Origin: Rhodoferax sp.
GTDB lineage: Bacteria; Pseudomonadota; Gammaproteobacteria; Burkholderiales; Burkholderiaceae_C
Reading direction: 5' to 3'
Length of the DNA: 64,000 nucleotides
Assembly: GCA_019449595.1 (NCBI GenBank)
Contig: JAGRPL010000004.1
Coordinates: 62,001 to 126,000 of the forward strand
Part shown: positions 51,426 to 61,133 of the stretch, one piece after another
Numbering within the stretch: position 1 is the first letter of the stretch
Layout: every line of letters begins with the position of its first letter
Translations under genes and position numbers: made by a program
The notes under the pieces: model-generated
The model's input: only the letters and a program-made list of their open reading frames with translations
Database searches by the model: none
Told to the model about the DNA's origin: nothing

Positions 51426-52219
51426 TGGCCGACAACAAAGACCCCCAGGACGAACTCGCCGGGACCGAACAGCCGTTCATACAGCACCTGCTGGAGTTGC
51501 GGGACCGCCTGATGTACTGCCTCTACGGCATTGGCGCCGTGTTTGCGGTGCTGGTGTTCTACCCCGGCCCTTCGCATCTGTACGACCTGCTGGCCATGCC
51601 GCTGGTGCGGGCGCTGCCCGAAGGTTCGCGCATGATTGCCGTGGGCGTGGTGTCGCCGTTTCTGGTGCCCATCAAGGTGTCGGTGCTGGCCGCGTTCGGG
51701 CTGGCGCTGCCCTGGGTGCTGTACCAGGTCTGGGCCTTTGTGGCGCCGGGGCTCTACAAGCACGAACGCAGGCTGGTGGTGCCGCTGGTGATCTCCAGCA
51801 CCGTGTTGTTCTATCTGGGCGCTGCCTTCTGCTACTTCTTCGTTTTCGGCCAGGCTTTTCCCGCGATCCAGAGAATGGCGCCGGCCTCCGTCGCCGTCAG
51901 CCCGGATATTGATGCCTATCTGGACTTCGTCATCACCATGTTTATCGCGTTCGGGGTGGCCTTCGAGGTGCCGATCGTGGTGGTCATTCTGGCGCGCATG
52001 GGGCTGATTAGCGTGGAGCAGTTCAAGGCGTTCCGCTCGTATTTCGTGGTGGGCGCGGCGGCCGTGGCCGGCATGGTGACGCCGCCCGACCCGGTGTCCA
52101 TGCTGGCCCTGCTGGTACCCATGTACCTGTTGTACGAGGTGGGCATCTGGGCAGCCCAGTTCTTCATCAAGTACACGCAGCCGCCGTCAGACGACGACGC
52201 GGCAGCCCCGCAGGCGTAG
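51425..52219 (+). CDS. tatC: Twin-arginine translocase subunit TatC
   Basis: Six-helix membrane receptor, 264 residues, with the N-terminal FIQHLLELRDRL (substrate recognition Glu/Arg region), FAAFGLALPWVLYQ-like segment and the FEVPIVV motif. ATG 51425 overlaps the tatB stop (TGATG). Confidence 0.95.
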   Translation: MADNKDPQDELAGTEQPFIQHLLELRDRLMYCLYGIGAVFAVLVFYPGPSHLYDLLAMPLVRALPEGSRMIAVGVVSPFLVPIKVSVLAAFGLALPWVLYQVWAFVAPGLYKHERRLVVPLVISSTVLFYLGAAFCYFFVFGQAFPAIQRMAPASVAVSPDIDAYLDFVITMFIAFGVAFEVPIVVVILARMGLISVEQFKAFRSYFVVGAAAVAGMVTPPDPVSMLALLVPMYLLYEVGIWAAQFFIKYTQPPSDDDAAAPQA

Positions 52220-52251
52220 CGCCGGTCTGCGCCCCTGGCGGGCTGCGCTAC
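52216..52251. terminator. Hairpin between convergent tatC and the protease gene
   Basis: GTAGCGC (52216-52222) pairs perfectly with GCGCTAC (52245-52251); an inner GCCC/GGGC stem lies between them. The tatC stop codon is in the left arm. No T-run on either side, so activity as a terminator is uncertain. Confidence 0.4.
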
Positions 52252-52255
52252 CGCA

Positions 52256-53404
<1,149 letters not shown>

Positions 53405-53527
53405 GGAGTTTCCAGATGGGACTGCGCACACAACGTGCAACCCGGGCCCAAATTGTAGGGCGCCTGCGCCATTCTGGGCTGCCTGTGCGGGTTTTGGCAG
53501 AGCGCCGCGGTACATTCGGGGCTTGCC

Positions 53528-53953
53528 ATGGCCCACTCCCAGCAGATCATCCACATCCATCCGCAGGCGCCAGCCAAGCCGGCCCAGGGCGCTGCGTGCA
53601 ATGGCTGCGGCGTGTGCTGCCTGAGTGAACCGTGTCCCATGGGCATGGTGCTGTCGGGCCGGCGCACCGGGGCCTGCCGTGCGCTGCTCTGGGACGGCGC
53701 ACTGGCGCAGTACCGCTGCGGTGCGGTGCAGGCGCCCCGGGCGAAGCTGGAGCAGGCCCTGCCGCCGGCTCTGCGGTGGCTGGCCCGGTGGCTCGCGCCG
53801 GTGCTGCGCCGTGCGGCGCTGCGCGGGATTGCGGCGGACCAGGGGTGCGACAGCAGCCTGGAGCCGGAGCCGACCTCACCCGGGCCTGTGGCATCAACGA
53901 CAATGCCCCTACCGATTGAACCCCACGCGCACCGCGCAGACCCGCCGCCATGA
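53528..53953 (+). CDS. Cysteine-cluster protein (YkgJ-like CxxCxxCC domain)
   Basis: A 141-residue protein with [16 protein letters not shown] near residues 24-39, the cysteine cluster of the CxxCxxCC family thought to bind zinc or an iron-sulfur cluster. The rest is Ala/Arg-rich with a hydrophobic patch (about 75-100) and a Pro-rich tail. Shorter and more degenerate at the C-terminus than usual YkgJ. Overlaps the Nif3 gene by four bases. Confidence 0.65.
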   Translation: MAHSQQIIHIHPQAPAKPAQGAACNGCGVCCLSEPCPMGMVLSGRRTGACRALLWDGALAQYRCGAVQAPRAKLEQALPPALRWLARWLAPVLRRAALRGIAADQGCDSSLEPEPTSPGPVASTTMPLPIEPHAHRADPPP

Positions 53954-54696
53954 CCGATCGCCCCACATTGCACGCCGCGCTGGATGCCCTGCTCCAGCCG
54001 GACCGTTTCAAGGACTATTGCCCCAATGGCTTGCAGGTGGAAGGGCGGCTGGAGGTGCGCAAAATCGCCTCCGGCGTGACCGCCAGTCTGGCGCTGATCG
54101 AAGCCGCCATTGCCGCGGGGGCCGATACCCTGCTGGTGCACCATGGCCTGTTCTGGCGCGGCCAGGACGGCCGCGTGACCGGCTGGATGCGCCAACGCCT
54201 GGCGCCTTTGCTGGCGCACGACATCAACCTCTTTGCCTACCATCTGCCGCTGGACGCGCACCCGGAGCTTGGCAACAACGCGCAGCTCGGAAAACAGCTG
54301 GGGCTGCAGGAAGTAGGGCGTTTTGGCGAACAGCAATTGGGCTGGATCGGCGAGCAGGCCTTTGCCGGCGCCCAAGCCCTGGCGAACCGGGTGGAAGCGG
54401 TGCTGGGGCGCTCCGTGGTTCTGGTGCCGGGCAAACCGGGGCCGGTGCGCCGCATCGGCTGGTGCAGCGGCGGTGCACAGGGCTATTTTGAGGAAGCCAT
54501 TGCCGCCGGCGTGGACGCCTTCATCACCGGCGAAATTTCCGAACCGCAGGCTCATCTGGCGCGGGAGTGCGGTGTGGCGTATCTGGCGTGCGGGCACCAC
54601 GCCACCGAGCGCTATGGGGCGCCGGCACTGGCGGCCCACGTTGCCGCGCAGCTGGGGCTGGAGCACACGTTCATTGACATCGACAACCCTGCCTGA
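53950..54696 (+). CDS. Nif3-like dinuclear metal-centre protein (YbgI family)
   Basis: A 248-residue protein of the Nif3/GTP cyclohydrolase I type 2 family that forms a toroidal hexamer with a dinuclear metal site: [10 protein letters not shown] and [11 protein letters not shown] carry the metal histidines. A hydrolase or metal-insertion role has been proposed; the substrate is unknown. Confidence 0.9.
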   Translation: MTDRPTLHAALDALLQPDRFKDYCPNGLQVEGRLEVRKIASGVTASLALIEAAIAAGADTLLVHHGLFWRGQDGRVTGWMRQRLAPLLAHDINLFAYHLPLDAHPELGNNAQLGKQLGLQEVGRFGEQQLGWIGEQAFAGAQALANRVEAVLGRSVVLVPGKPGPVRRIGWCSGGAQGYFEEAIAAGVDAFITGEISEPQAHLARECGVAYLACGHHATERYGAPALAAHVAAQLGLEHTFIDIDNPA

Positions 54697-54719
54697 CCGT
54701 CCGGGAGCCTTCAACCACC

Positions 54720-55817
54720 ATGACACAGTCCGTTGCAACACCCCAGCCCCTGGCCATCACCATGGGGGATGCGGCCGGCATCGGGCCGGAAATCATTGCC
54801 AAGGCCTTTCGCGCCCAGCCCCAGACCCTGCGGGGGTGTTTTGTCGCTGGCGATGTGGGCACGCTGCGCCGCGCCGCGGCGGTGGTGGCGGGCCCGGGGC
54901 AGGCCGCCTTGCCGGTGGCCGCCATTGCCTCGCCCGCAGAAGCGCTGGACGTGCCGCCGCATTGCATTGCCGTACTGCAGGTGGGGCCGGCGCTGGAGCC
55001 GGTGGCCTGGGGGATGGTCAGCAAGGTGGCGGGGGCTTATGCCGGTTGCTGCGTGGAATGGGCCGCCGATGCGGCCTTGCGTGGTGCGGTGTGCGCGCTG
55101 GTGACGGCGCCTCTGCACAAGGAGGCCTTGTCCGCCGCCGGAGCCCCTTATGACCGCTTCCCGGGGCACACGGAATTGCTGCAGGATCAGGCGGCGCGCT
55201 ACCTGGGCAAGCCGGTCGCCGAGGTGCCGGTGCGCATGATGCTGGCCAATGACGAGCTGCGCACGGTGCTGGTCAGCATCCACGTGTCGTTGCGCCAAGC
55301 CATTGAAGCGGTGACGTTTGACAACGTGCTGCAAACGCTGCGCATTACCCACGCGGCCCTGTCACGGGTGCTGGGGCGCGCGCCCCGCATTGCGGTGGCG
55401 GGGCTCAACCCGCACGCCGGGGAGGGCGGGCTGTTTGGACGTGAGGAGCTGGAGGTGATTGCGCCGGCCATGGAGGCCGCCCGCGCCCAGGGCTGCCTGG
55501 TGAGTGGCCCCTGGGCACCCGACACGGTTTTCATGCGGGCCCGCAACCCGGGTGGCGTGGCAGGGGAGTTCGATGTGGTGGTGGCCATGTACCACGACCA
55601 GGGCCTCATCCCGGTGAAGTACCTGGGCGTGGAAAAAGGGGTCAACGTCACGCTGGGCCTGCCGCTGGTGCGCACCAGTCCCGACCACGGTACGGCGTTC
55701 GACATTGCCGGCACGGGGCGGGCCGACGCTTCCAGCCTGCTGGAAGCCGTGCGCATGGCAAAAATACTGGCAACGGAAGCAGGCAATTTCCCGCCGGGCC
55801 GCCCCAAGGGAAATTAG
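54720..55817 (+). CDS. pdxA: 4-hydroxythreonine-4-phosphate dehydrogenase
   Basis: NAD-dependent enzyme of the pyridoxal phosphate pathway, 365 residues, with ITMGDAAGIGPEI at the start, VTAPLHKEALSAAG, GHTELLQD and the metal histidine in MYHDQGLIPVKY. The reading frame has an atypical Ala-rich stretch near residues 55-75. Its stop codon begins the repeat that separates it from mscL. Confidence 0.95.
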   Translation: MTQSVATPQPLAITMGDAAGIGPEIIAKAFRAQPQTLRGCFVAGDVGTLRRAAAVVAGPGQAALPVAAIASPAEALDVPPHCIAVLQVGPALEPVAWGMVSKVAGAYAGCCVEWAADAALRGAVCALVTAPLHKEALSAAGAPYDRFPGHTELLQDQAARYLGKPVAEVPVRMMLANDELRTVLVSIHVSLRQAIEAVTFDNVLQTLRITHAALSRVLGRAPRIAVAGLNPHAGEGGLFGREELEVIAPAMEAARAQGCLVSGPWAPDTVFMRARNPGGVAGEFDVVVAMYHDQGLIPVKYLGVEKGVNVTLGLPLVRTSPDHGTAFDIAGTGRADASSLLEAVRMAKILATEAGNFPPGRPKGN

Positions 55818-55862
55818 CCCCCTTGGGGGGAAGCGACCCGCGCAGCGGCGGAGCGTGGGGGT
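55816..55862. repeat. GC-rich intergenic palindromic repeat between pdxA and mscL
   Basis: CCCCC-TT-GGGGG followed by GACCC...GGGTC (55835-55839 with 55859-55863) with GCGCAGCGGCGGAGCG between. From memory, CCCCCTTGGGGGG-plus-GCGTGGGGG elements are a common interspersed repeat in Comamonadaceae. Only one copy is in this window. It fills the gap between the two convergent genes and probably acts as a bidirectional terminator. Confidence 0.55.
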
Positions 55863-56291
55863 CTATTTCTTCAGGCTGTCGCGGATTTCCCGCAGCAAAA
55901 GCACGTCTTCCGGGGTCGCGGCGGGTGCAGGAGCGGCGGCGGGTGTCTCGCGCTTCAGGCGGTTGATCTGCTTGACCATCAGGAAAATGATGAACGCCAG
56001 GATGGCGAAGTTGACGGCCACCGTGATGAAATTGCCGTAGGCGAACACCGGGACGCCGGCTTTCTTTAGGGCATCGAGCGTGTTGGCCGTGCCCGGGGGA
56101 ACGTTGCCCAGCACGACAAACAGGCTGGAAAAATCGAGCTTGCCGACGACGGCTCCCACGAGCGGCATGATGAGGTCGCCCACCACGGAGTCCACGATCT
56201 TGCCGAAGGCCCCCCCGATGATCACACCCACGGCCAGGTCGATGACGTTGCCCTTGACGGCGAAATCCTTGAATTCCTGAATCATTCCCAT
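55863..56291 (-). CDS. mscL: Large-conductance mechanosensitive channel
   Basis: Pentameric inner membrane channel that opens under hypo-osmotic shock. The 142 residues start [21 protein letters not shown], typical of MscL, with two membrane helices (about 16-44 and 72-100), and end with the conserved [11 protein letters not shown] helix. Confidence 0.96.
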   Translation of the reverse strand: MGMIQEFKDFAVKGNVIDLAVGVIIGGAFGKIVDSVVGDLIMPLVGAVVGKLDFSSLFVVLGNVPPGTANTLDALKKAGVPVFAYGNFITVAVNFAILAFIIFLMVKQINRLKRETPAAAPAPAATPEDVLLLREIRDSLKK

Positions 56292-56373
56292 GGCTGAACG
56301 CTCCCGCTGGATGTAAAGATGGAGTCAGTATCGCCCAACGGGTGATCTTGTCAAATGAAGTGGCCCATTGGCA

Positions 56374-56403
56374 TTGAATTGGGCTTTGGCCGTCAGCTAC
56401 AAT
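56374..56403 (+). promoter_or_regulatory. Predicted sigma-70 promoter of petABC
   Basis: TTGAAT (56374-56379), 18-bp spacer, TACAAT (56398-56403), 39 bp before the petA ATG. The remaining mscL-petA gap shows no other feature. Confidence 0.55.
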
Positions 56404-56442
56404 GCCCACTTTCCCTAGTAGTGATGTTCATTGAGGATTCTC

Positions 56443-57057
56443 ATGAGTGAAACCCCTGTCGACACCAAACAGATCGACTCCAGCAAGCGGACCTGGTTAA
56501 TCGCTTCCAGTTGCGCGGGCGCAGTTGGCGTTGGCGCAGTCGCTGTCCCCTTTGTGAGTACGTTCCAACCCTCCGAGCGGGCCAAAGCGGCTGGTGCTGC
56601 GGTTGAAGTGGACATCGCCGGCCTCAAGCCAGGCGAAAAAATGACGGTGGAGTGGCGCGGCAAGCCTGTATGGATCGTGCGCCGCACGCCCGAGCAGCTG
56701 GCGGCACTCTCCAAGATCACCGGCCAGCTGGCCGACCCGGAGTCCAAGCGCAAGCCCGACGAGTTCACGCCGGTGTATGCCCGCAACGAAGCCCGCTCCA
56801 TCAAGCCGGAGTACTTTGTTGCCGTCGGCATCTGCACCCACCTGGGTTGCTCGCCTTCCGACAAATTCCAGACTGGCGCGCAGCCGTCCCTGCCGGATGA
56901 CTGGCAGGGCGGTTTCCTGTGCCCCTGCCACGGTTCTACCTTTGACATGGCGGGCCGCGTTTTCAAGAACAAGCCGGCGCCAGACAACCTCGAAATTCCG
57001 CCCCACATGTACCTCTCCGACAGCAAGCTGTTGATCGGTGAAGACAAGAAAGCCTGA
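56443..57057 (+). CDS. petA: Cytochrome bc1 complex Rieske iron-sulfur subunit
   Basis: 2Fe-2S subunit of ubiquinol-cytochrome c reductase, 204 residues. N-terminal membrane anchor (about 18-38), then the cluster ligands CTHLGC and CPCHGS. The export signal reads SSKRTWLIAS, with Lys-Arg rather than the usual Arg-Arg, which is tolerated in some Tat signals but is notable. ATG 56443 is favoured over 56431 by the family start MSETPVD. Confidence 0.95.
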   Translation: MSETPVDTKQIDSSKRTWLIASSCAGAVGVGAVAVPFVSTFQPSERAKAAGAAVEVDIAGLKPGEKMTVEWRGKPVWIVRRTPEQLAALSKITGQLADPESKRKPDEFTPVYARNEARSIKPEYFVAVGICTHLGCSPSDKFQTGAQPSLPDDWQGGFLCPCHGSTFDMAGRVFKNKPAPDNLEIPPHMYLSDSKLLIGEDKKA

Positions 57058-57068
57058 GGACACAAGAA

Positions 57069-58472
57069 ATGGCTGATTTCAAGGAAATTTCCCCCAACGC
57101 GTCGGCAGGCGCCAAGCTCACCAACTGGTTCGAGAACCGCGTGCCCACGGCCTTTGATGCCTACCGCGTCCACATGTCGGAGTACTACGCTCCGAAGAAC
57201 TTCAACTTCTGGTACATCTTCGGTTCGCTGGCCATGCTGGTGCTGGTCATCCAGATCGTGACCGGCATTTTCCTGGTCATGCACTACAAGCCAGACGCTG
57301 CGCTGGCGTTCGGCTCCGTTGAATACATCATGCGTGATGTGCCGTGGGGCTGGCTGATCCGCTACATGCACTCCACGGGCGCCTCGGCGTTCTTTGTGGT
57401 GGTGTACCTGCACATGTTCCGCGGCCTGCTGTACGGCAGCTACCGCAAGCCCCGTGAGCTGGTCTGGCTGTTCGGTTGTGCAATTTTCCTCGCGCTCATG
57501 GGCGAAGCCTTCATGGGCTACCTGTTGCCCTGGGGCCAGATGAGCTACTGGGGCGCCCAGGTGATCGTGAACCTGTTTGCCGCTGTGCCGTTTGTCGGCC
57601 CCGATCTGGCGCTGCTGATTCGTGGCGATTATGTGGTGGGCGATGCCACGCTGAACCGCTTCTTCAGCTTCCACGTGATTGCGGTGCCGCTGGTGCTGCT
57701 GGGCCTGGTGGTCGCGCACTTGCTGGCTTTGCACGATGTGGGCTCCAACAATCCGGATGGCATTGAAATCAAGGCCAACAAGGGTCCTGATGGCATTCCC
57801 CTGGACGGCGTTCCGTTTCACCCCTACTACACGGTGCATGACATTTTTGCGGTCTGCATGTTCCTGATGGTGTTCTCCGCCATCATCTTCTTCGCGCCCG
57901 AGTTCGGCGGCTACTTCCTGGAGTACAACAACTTCATTCCGGCCGACCCGCTGCAGACACCGTTGCACATTGCGCCCGTCTGGTACTTCACGCCCTTCTA
58001 CTCGATGCTGCGTGCCATCACCACCGAGATGGTGTATGTGTTGATCGCCTGCGTGTTCGGCGCAGCCGCGTTCAGTGTCATCAAGCTCAAGATGCCCACG
58101 ATTTTCAAGGGTGTGATCGTCGGCGGTGCCGTGGTCGTCATCGCCATGATGCTGTCCATCGACGCGAAGTTCTGGGGTGTGGTGGCCATGGGTGGCGCAG
58201 TGGTCATCCTGTTCTTCCTGCCCTGGCTGGACAACAGCCCGGTCAAGTCGATCCGCTACCGTCCGGACTGGCACAAGTACGTGTACGGCGTTTTTGTGGT
58301 CAATTTCGTGATCCTGGCCTATCTGGGTACGCAACCGCCGTCGCCGGTCGGTGAGCGTGTGTCGCAGTTGGGAACCCTGTTCTACTTCGGCTTCTTCCTC
58401 CTGATGCCATGGTGGAGCCGCCTGGGCAAGACCAAGCCGGAACCCACCCGTGTCAATTTTTCTGCCCACTGA
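57069..58472 (+). CDS. petB: Cytochrome b of the bc1 complex
   Basis: Membrane quinol-oxidising subunit with two b hemes, 467 residues, about eight to nine helices. Heme ligands lie in YMHSTGAS and FHVIAVP/VVAHLLALHD regions; the Qo-site motif PEFGGYF (PEWY equivalent) is at about residues 277-283. Follows petA by 11 bp. Confidence 0.96.
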   Translation: MADFKEISPNASAGAKLTNWFENRVPTAFDAYRVHMSEYYAPKNFNFWYIFGSLAMLVLVIQIVTGIFLVMHYKPDAALAFGSVEYIMRDVPWGWLIRYMHSTGASAFFVVVYLHMFRGLLYGSYRKPRELVWLFGCAIFLALMGEAFMGYLLPWGQMSYWGAQVIVNLFAAVPFVGPDLALLIRGDYVVGDATLNRFFSFHVIAVPLVLLGLVVAHLLALHDVGSNNPDGIEIKANKGPDGIPLDGVPFHPYYTVHDIFAVCMFLMVFSAIIFFAPEFGGYFLEYNNFIPADPLQTPLHIAPVWYFTPFYSMLRAITTEMVYVLIACVFGAAAFSVIKLKMPTIFKGVIVGGAVVVIAMMLSIDAKFWGVVAMGGAVVILFFLPWLDNSPVKSIRYRPDWHKYVYGVFVVNFVILAYLGTQPPSPVGERVSQLGTLFYFGFFLLMPWWSRLGKTKPEPTRVNFSAH

Positions 58473-58482
58473 GCCGGAGAGT

Positions 58483-59247
58483 ATGCAAATGAAAAAAGTA
58501 GTCATCACTTTGCTTGCGGCGCTCGGCTTCATGGTTGGTGCGCAGGCCAACACGGCCGGTCCCGCCTGGGACAAGGCGCCTGAGAAGACCACGGATTTGG
58601 CAGCCCTGCAAAACGGCGCCAAGCTGTTCGTCAATTACTGCCTGAACTGCCATTCGGCCGCGTTCATGCGCTTCAACCGTCTGCGCGACATCGGCTTGAC
58701 CGAGCAGCAGATCAAGGACAACCTGCTGTTCACCACCGAAAAGGTTGGCGAAACCATGAAGTCGGCCATTGACCCCCGTCAGGCCAAGGAATGGTTTGGC
58801 GCCAACCCGCCGGACCTCACCGTGATTGCCCGTTCGCGTTCTGCGGCTGGCAAGGGAACGGGCGCCGACTACCTGTACACCTACCTGCGTGGGTTCTATG
58901 TGGACGACACCAAGGCCACCGGCTGGAACAACCTGGTGTTCCCCAATGTGGGCATGCCCCACGTCATGTGGGAATTGCAGGGCAAGCGTGCAGCCGTCTT
59001 CGAAACGGTGACCGAACATGGCCAGGAAGCGCACGTTTTCAAGGGCTTCGAGCAGTTGACGCCCGGTACCATGACGCCCGCGCAGTTCGACCAGGCCATG
59101 GGCGATCTGGTTGGGTACTTGCAATGGATGGCCGAGCCGGCCCAAAATACCCGAGTGCGCTTGGGCGTGTGGGTGTTGTTGTTCCTGTCGGTGTTGACCT
59201 TGTTCGCATGGCGCCTGAACGCCGCGTACTGGAAAGACATCAAGTAA
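58483..59247 (+). CDS. petC: Cytochrome c1 of the bc1 complex
   Basis: Membrane-anchored cytochrome c1, 254 residues: signal peptide (about 1-21), heme site NYCLNCHS, axial Met region in GMPHVMWELQG and a C-terminal anchor VWVLLFLSVLTLFAW. ATG 58483 has a GGAGA site; the second ATG (58489) is also possible. Its heme needs the ResB-CcsB system at 4960. Confidence 0.95.
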   Translation: MQMKKVVITLLAALGFMVGAQANTAGPAWDKAPEKTTDLAALQNGAKLFVNYCLNCHSAAFMRFNRLRDIGLTEQQIKDNLLFTTEKVGETMKSAIDPRQAKEWFGANPPDLTVIARSRSAAGKGTGADYLYTYLRGFYVDDTKATGWNNLVFPNVGMPHVMWELQGKRAAVFETVTEHGQEAHVFKGFEQLTPGTMTPAQFDQAMGDLVGYLQWMAEPAQNTRVRLGVWVLLFLSVLTLFAWRLNAAYWKDIK

Positions 59248-59299
59248 TACGGTCGTTGTGCGATCAGGCCGTGCTCCAAAAGGGCAGCCTGGTGCTTCG

Positions 59300-59337
59300 G
59301 AGTGGGTTCGCGACGGCAGCCCACTCTTTTTAATTTT
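59300..59337 (+). terminator. Intrinsic terminator after petABC
   Basis: GAGTGGG (59300-59306) pairs with CCCACTC (59320-59326), followed by TTTTTAATTTTT. It ends one base before the AGGAG ribosome-binding site of sspA (59339-59343). Confidence 0.85.
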
Positions 59338-59352
59338 TAGGAGTCTTTCGCC

Positions 59353-59964
59353 ATGATGGTGCTGTATTCAGGAACAACCTGCCCTTTTTCCCACCGTTGC
59401 CGCTTTGTCCTGTTTGAGAAGGGCATGGACTTCGAAATTCGCGATGTGGATTTGTACAACAAGCCGGAAGACATCAGCGTCATGAACCCGTACGGGCAAG
59501 TGCCGATTCTGGTGGAACGCGACCTCATTCTGTACGAGTCCAACATCATCAACGAGTACATTGACGAACGCTTCCCGCATCCCCAGCTGATGCCCGGAGA
59601 CCCGGTGGACCGGGCCCGTGTGCGCCTGTTCCTGCTCAACTTCGAAAAGGAGTTGTTCACGCACGTTTCCACGCTGGAGGCCCGTACCTCCAAGGGCAAT
59701 GAAAAGGCCCTCGACAAGGCGCGTGCCCATATCCGCGACCGCCTCACGCAGCTGGCTCCCGTGTTCCTGAAGAACAAGTACATGCTGGGGGACAACTTCT
59801 CCATGCTGGACGTGGCGATTGCGCCCCTGCTCTGGCGCCTGGATTTCTACGGCATTGATCTCAGCAAGAACGCGGCGCCTTTGTTGAAATACGCGGAGCG
59901 CATCTTCTCGCGTCCGGCTTACATTGAAGCGCTGACGCCATCTGAAAAAGTGATGCGCAAGTAA
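59353..59964 (+). CDS. sspA: Stringent starvation protein A (GST-fold regulator)
   Basis: RNA polymerase-associated glutathione S-transferase-like protein, 203 residues: MMVLYSGTTCPFSHRCRFVL is the thioredoxin-fold start, then PYGQVPILVERDLILYESNIINEYID. Acts in stress response. sspB follows after 20 bp. No promoter is visible between the petABC terminator and its start. Confidence 0.95.
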   Translation: MMVLYSGTTCPFSHRCRFVLFEKGMDFEIRDVDLYNKPEDISVMNPYGQVPILVERDLILYESNIINEYIDERFPHPQLMPGDPVDRARVRLFLLNFEKELFTHVSTLEARTSKGNEKALDKARAHIRDRLTQLAPVFLKNKYMLGDNFSMLDVAIAPLLWRLDFYGIDLSKNAAPLLKYAERIFSRPAYIEALTPSEKVMRK

Positions 59965-59984
59965 CGTCTGCACGGCCGGTTCCC

Positions 59985-60464
59985 ATGATTGACGCCACAG
60001 ACTCCAGTTCCACGCGCCCCTATCTCATCCGGGCCTTATATGAATGGTGCACGGACAATGGTCTGACCCCTTTCATCGCTGTCCTGGTGGACGAAACGGT
60101 GCGCGTGCCGAATGAGTATGTGAAGGATGGCGAAATCGTCCTGAACATCAGTTTTGACGCGACGAGTTCCCTGAACCTGGGCAATGAGTTCATCGAGTTC
60201 AAGGGGCGGTTTGGTGGCGTGGCGCGCGATATCCTGGTGCCCGTGGATCGGGTGCTGGCCATCTATGCCCGTGAAAACGGACAGGGCATGGCGTTTCCCA
60301 TGCTGGCGAGTTCCGGCGCTACCGCCCCGGATACGGCAACGGTAATGGCCGATGCCAAGCCCACGGTGCTGACCCGTGTGACCGGTGTGGTGGAAGACAA
60401 CGGCCCTGACACCCCTCCGCGCCCTTCGGGTGGCGGCAAGCCCTCACTGACACGCGTCAAATAG
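59985..60464 (+). CDS. sspB: ClpXP protease specificity-enhancing factor SspB
   Basis: Adaptor that delivers ssrA-tagged proteins to ClpXP. The 159-residue protein has the tag-binding core (TRPYLIRALYEWCTDNGLTP, IVLNISFDATSSLNLGNEFIEF, then FGGVARDILVPVDRVLAIYAREN) and a flexible tail that ends in the ClpX-binding basic/hydrophobic LTRVK. Confidence 0.94.
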   Translation: MIDATDSSSTRPYLIRALYEWCTDNGLTPFIAVLVDETVRVPNEYVKDGEIVLNISFDATSSLNLGNEFIEFKGRFGGVARDILVPVDRVLAIYARENGQGMAFPMLASSGATAPDTATVMADAKPTVLTRVTGVVEDNGPDTPPRPSGGGKPSLTRVK

Positions 60465-60489
60465 GCGAAGGCCGGCCGCTGTGGCCGCG

Positions 60490-60516
60490 CTGACAGGCAA
60501 GGGCGTGATGTAGAAT
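60490..60516 (+). promoter_or_regulatory. Predicted tRNA-Thr promoter
   Basis: CTGACA (60490-60495), short 15-bp spacer, TAGAAT (60511-60516), followed by a GC-rich discriminator GCGCGACG before the tRNA. The discriminator is typical of stringently controlled stable RNA genes. Confidence 0.5.
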
Positions 60517-60525
60517 GCGCGACGT

Positions 60526-60601
60526 GCCGATTTAGCTCAGTTGGTAGAGCAACCGCCTTGTAAGCGGTAGGTCATCAGTTCGAATCCGATAATCGGCACC
60601 A
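60526..60601 (+). tRNA. tRNA-Thr (anticodon TGT)
   Basis: Cloverleaf seen directly: acceptor GCCGATT/AATCGGC, D-arm TAGCTCAGTTGGTAGAGCA, anticodon stem ACCGC/GCGGT with loop CTTGTAA (anticodon TGT), T-arm with TTCGAAT, and encoded CCA at 60599-60601. 76 nt in total. Its 3' end borders the apparent island and is a plausible integration site. Confidence 0.97.
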
Positions 60602-60861
60602 TTTTCTTAGCCTCATTCCCAAGCGTGGAAATACTGCGTAAAAGGGAAAACTCTAAGCCTAGCAAGGGTTTGCAGAGGCCGAGGCAACTTTTCCCACATA
60701 CAGTAGCCTCTTAAAGACCCTACAGTCTACTGTGCCAAGGGCTGCCAATTCAAGCCAATTGCCTACTTCGTTTGACCAAACGGAGACCAAATGGCAAAAC
60801 AGTCCCCCCGTCAGATAAACACATTAGCTATCTCTCTTGTTGATTTTTCAAGGAGATTTTT
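60602..60861. other. 260-bp region downstream of the tRNA with no clear gene
   Basis: Lower GC than the core genes. Only tiny reading frames are present, one of 27 codons starting at 60791. The stretch may hold attachment and excision control sites for the island whose left edge is the tRNA, but no direct repeat of the tRNA end is visible within the window. Confidence 0.4.
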
Positions 60862-61035
60862 ATGGAGCTTATGACGTTGGCTGATGTGTGCATTGAACTG
60901 CGAGTCAGTCGTCGCACTGTCTATCGGATGATTGTTGACGGAGCTTTGCCACCCATGTGCAAAATTGGCAACTTCCGGCAGACCTACTTTATACGTTCAG
61001 AGTTCGAGAAGGCTTGTCGAAAGGCGATGCGCTGA
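60862..61035 (+). CDS. AlpA-like/excisionase-type helix-turn-helix protein
   Basis: A 57-residue protein starting [20 protein letters not shown], followed by [23 protein letters not shown], the MerR-like winged-helix layout of AlpA and other phage-type excisionase/regulator proteins. AAGGAG lies 6 nt before the ATG. Proteins of this class control excision or integrase expression of tRNA-borne islands. It precedes hsdM by 98 bp. Confidence 0.75.
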   Translation: MELMTLADVCIELRVSRRTVYRMIVDGALPPMCKIGNFRQTYFIRSEFEKACRKAMR

Positions 61036-61133
61036 CGATTGGAGTCTGCTGTGAGGTAAGCTTGGGGCGACTCATGCACAGTGACAGCCAAGCTATTTGG
61101 CCGCTGGGCATGCACAAGAAATCTAGGGAGCCC

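Noticed and set aside
60791..60874. 27-codon frame overlapping the AlpA-like start as an integrase remnant or leader peptide
   Set aside because: Too short, no ribosome-binding site and no similarity that I can recognise.
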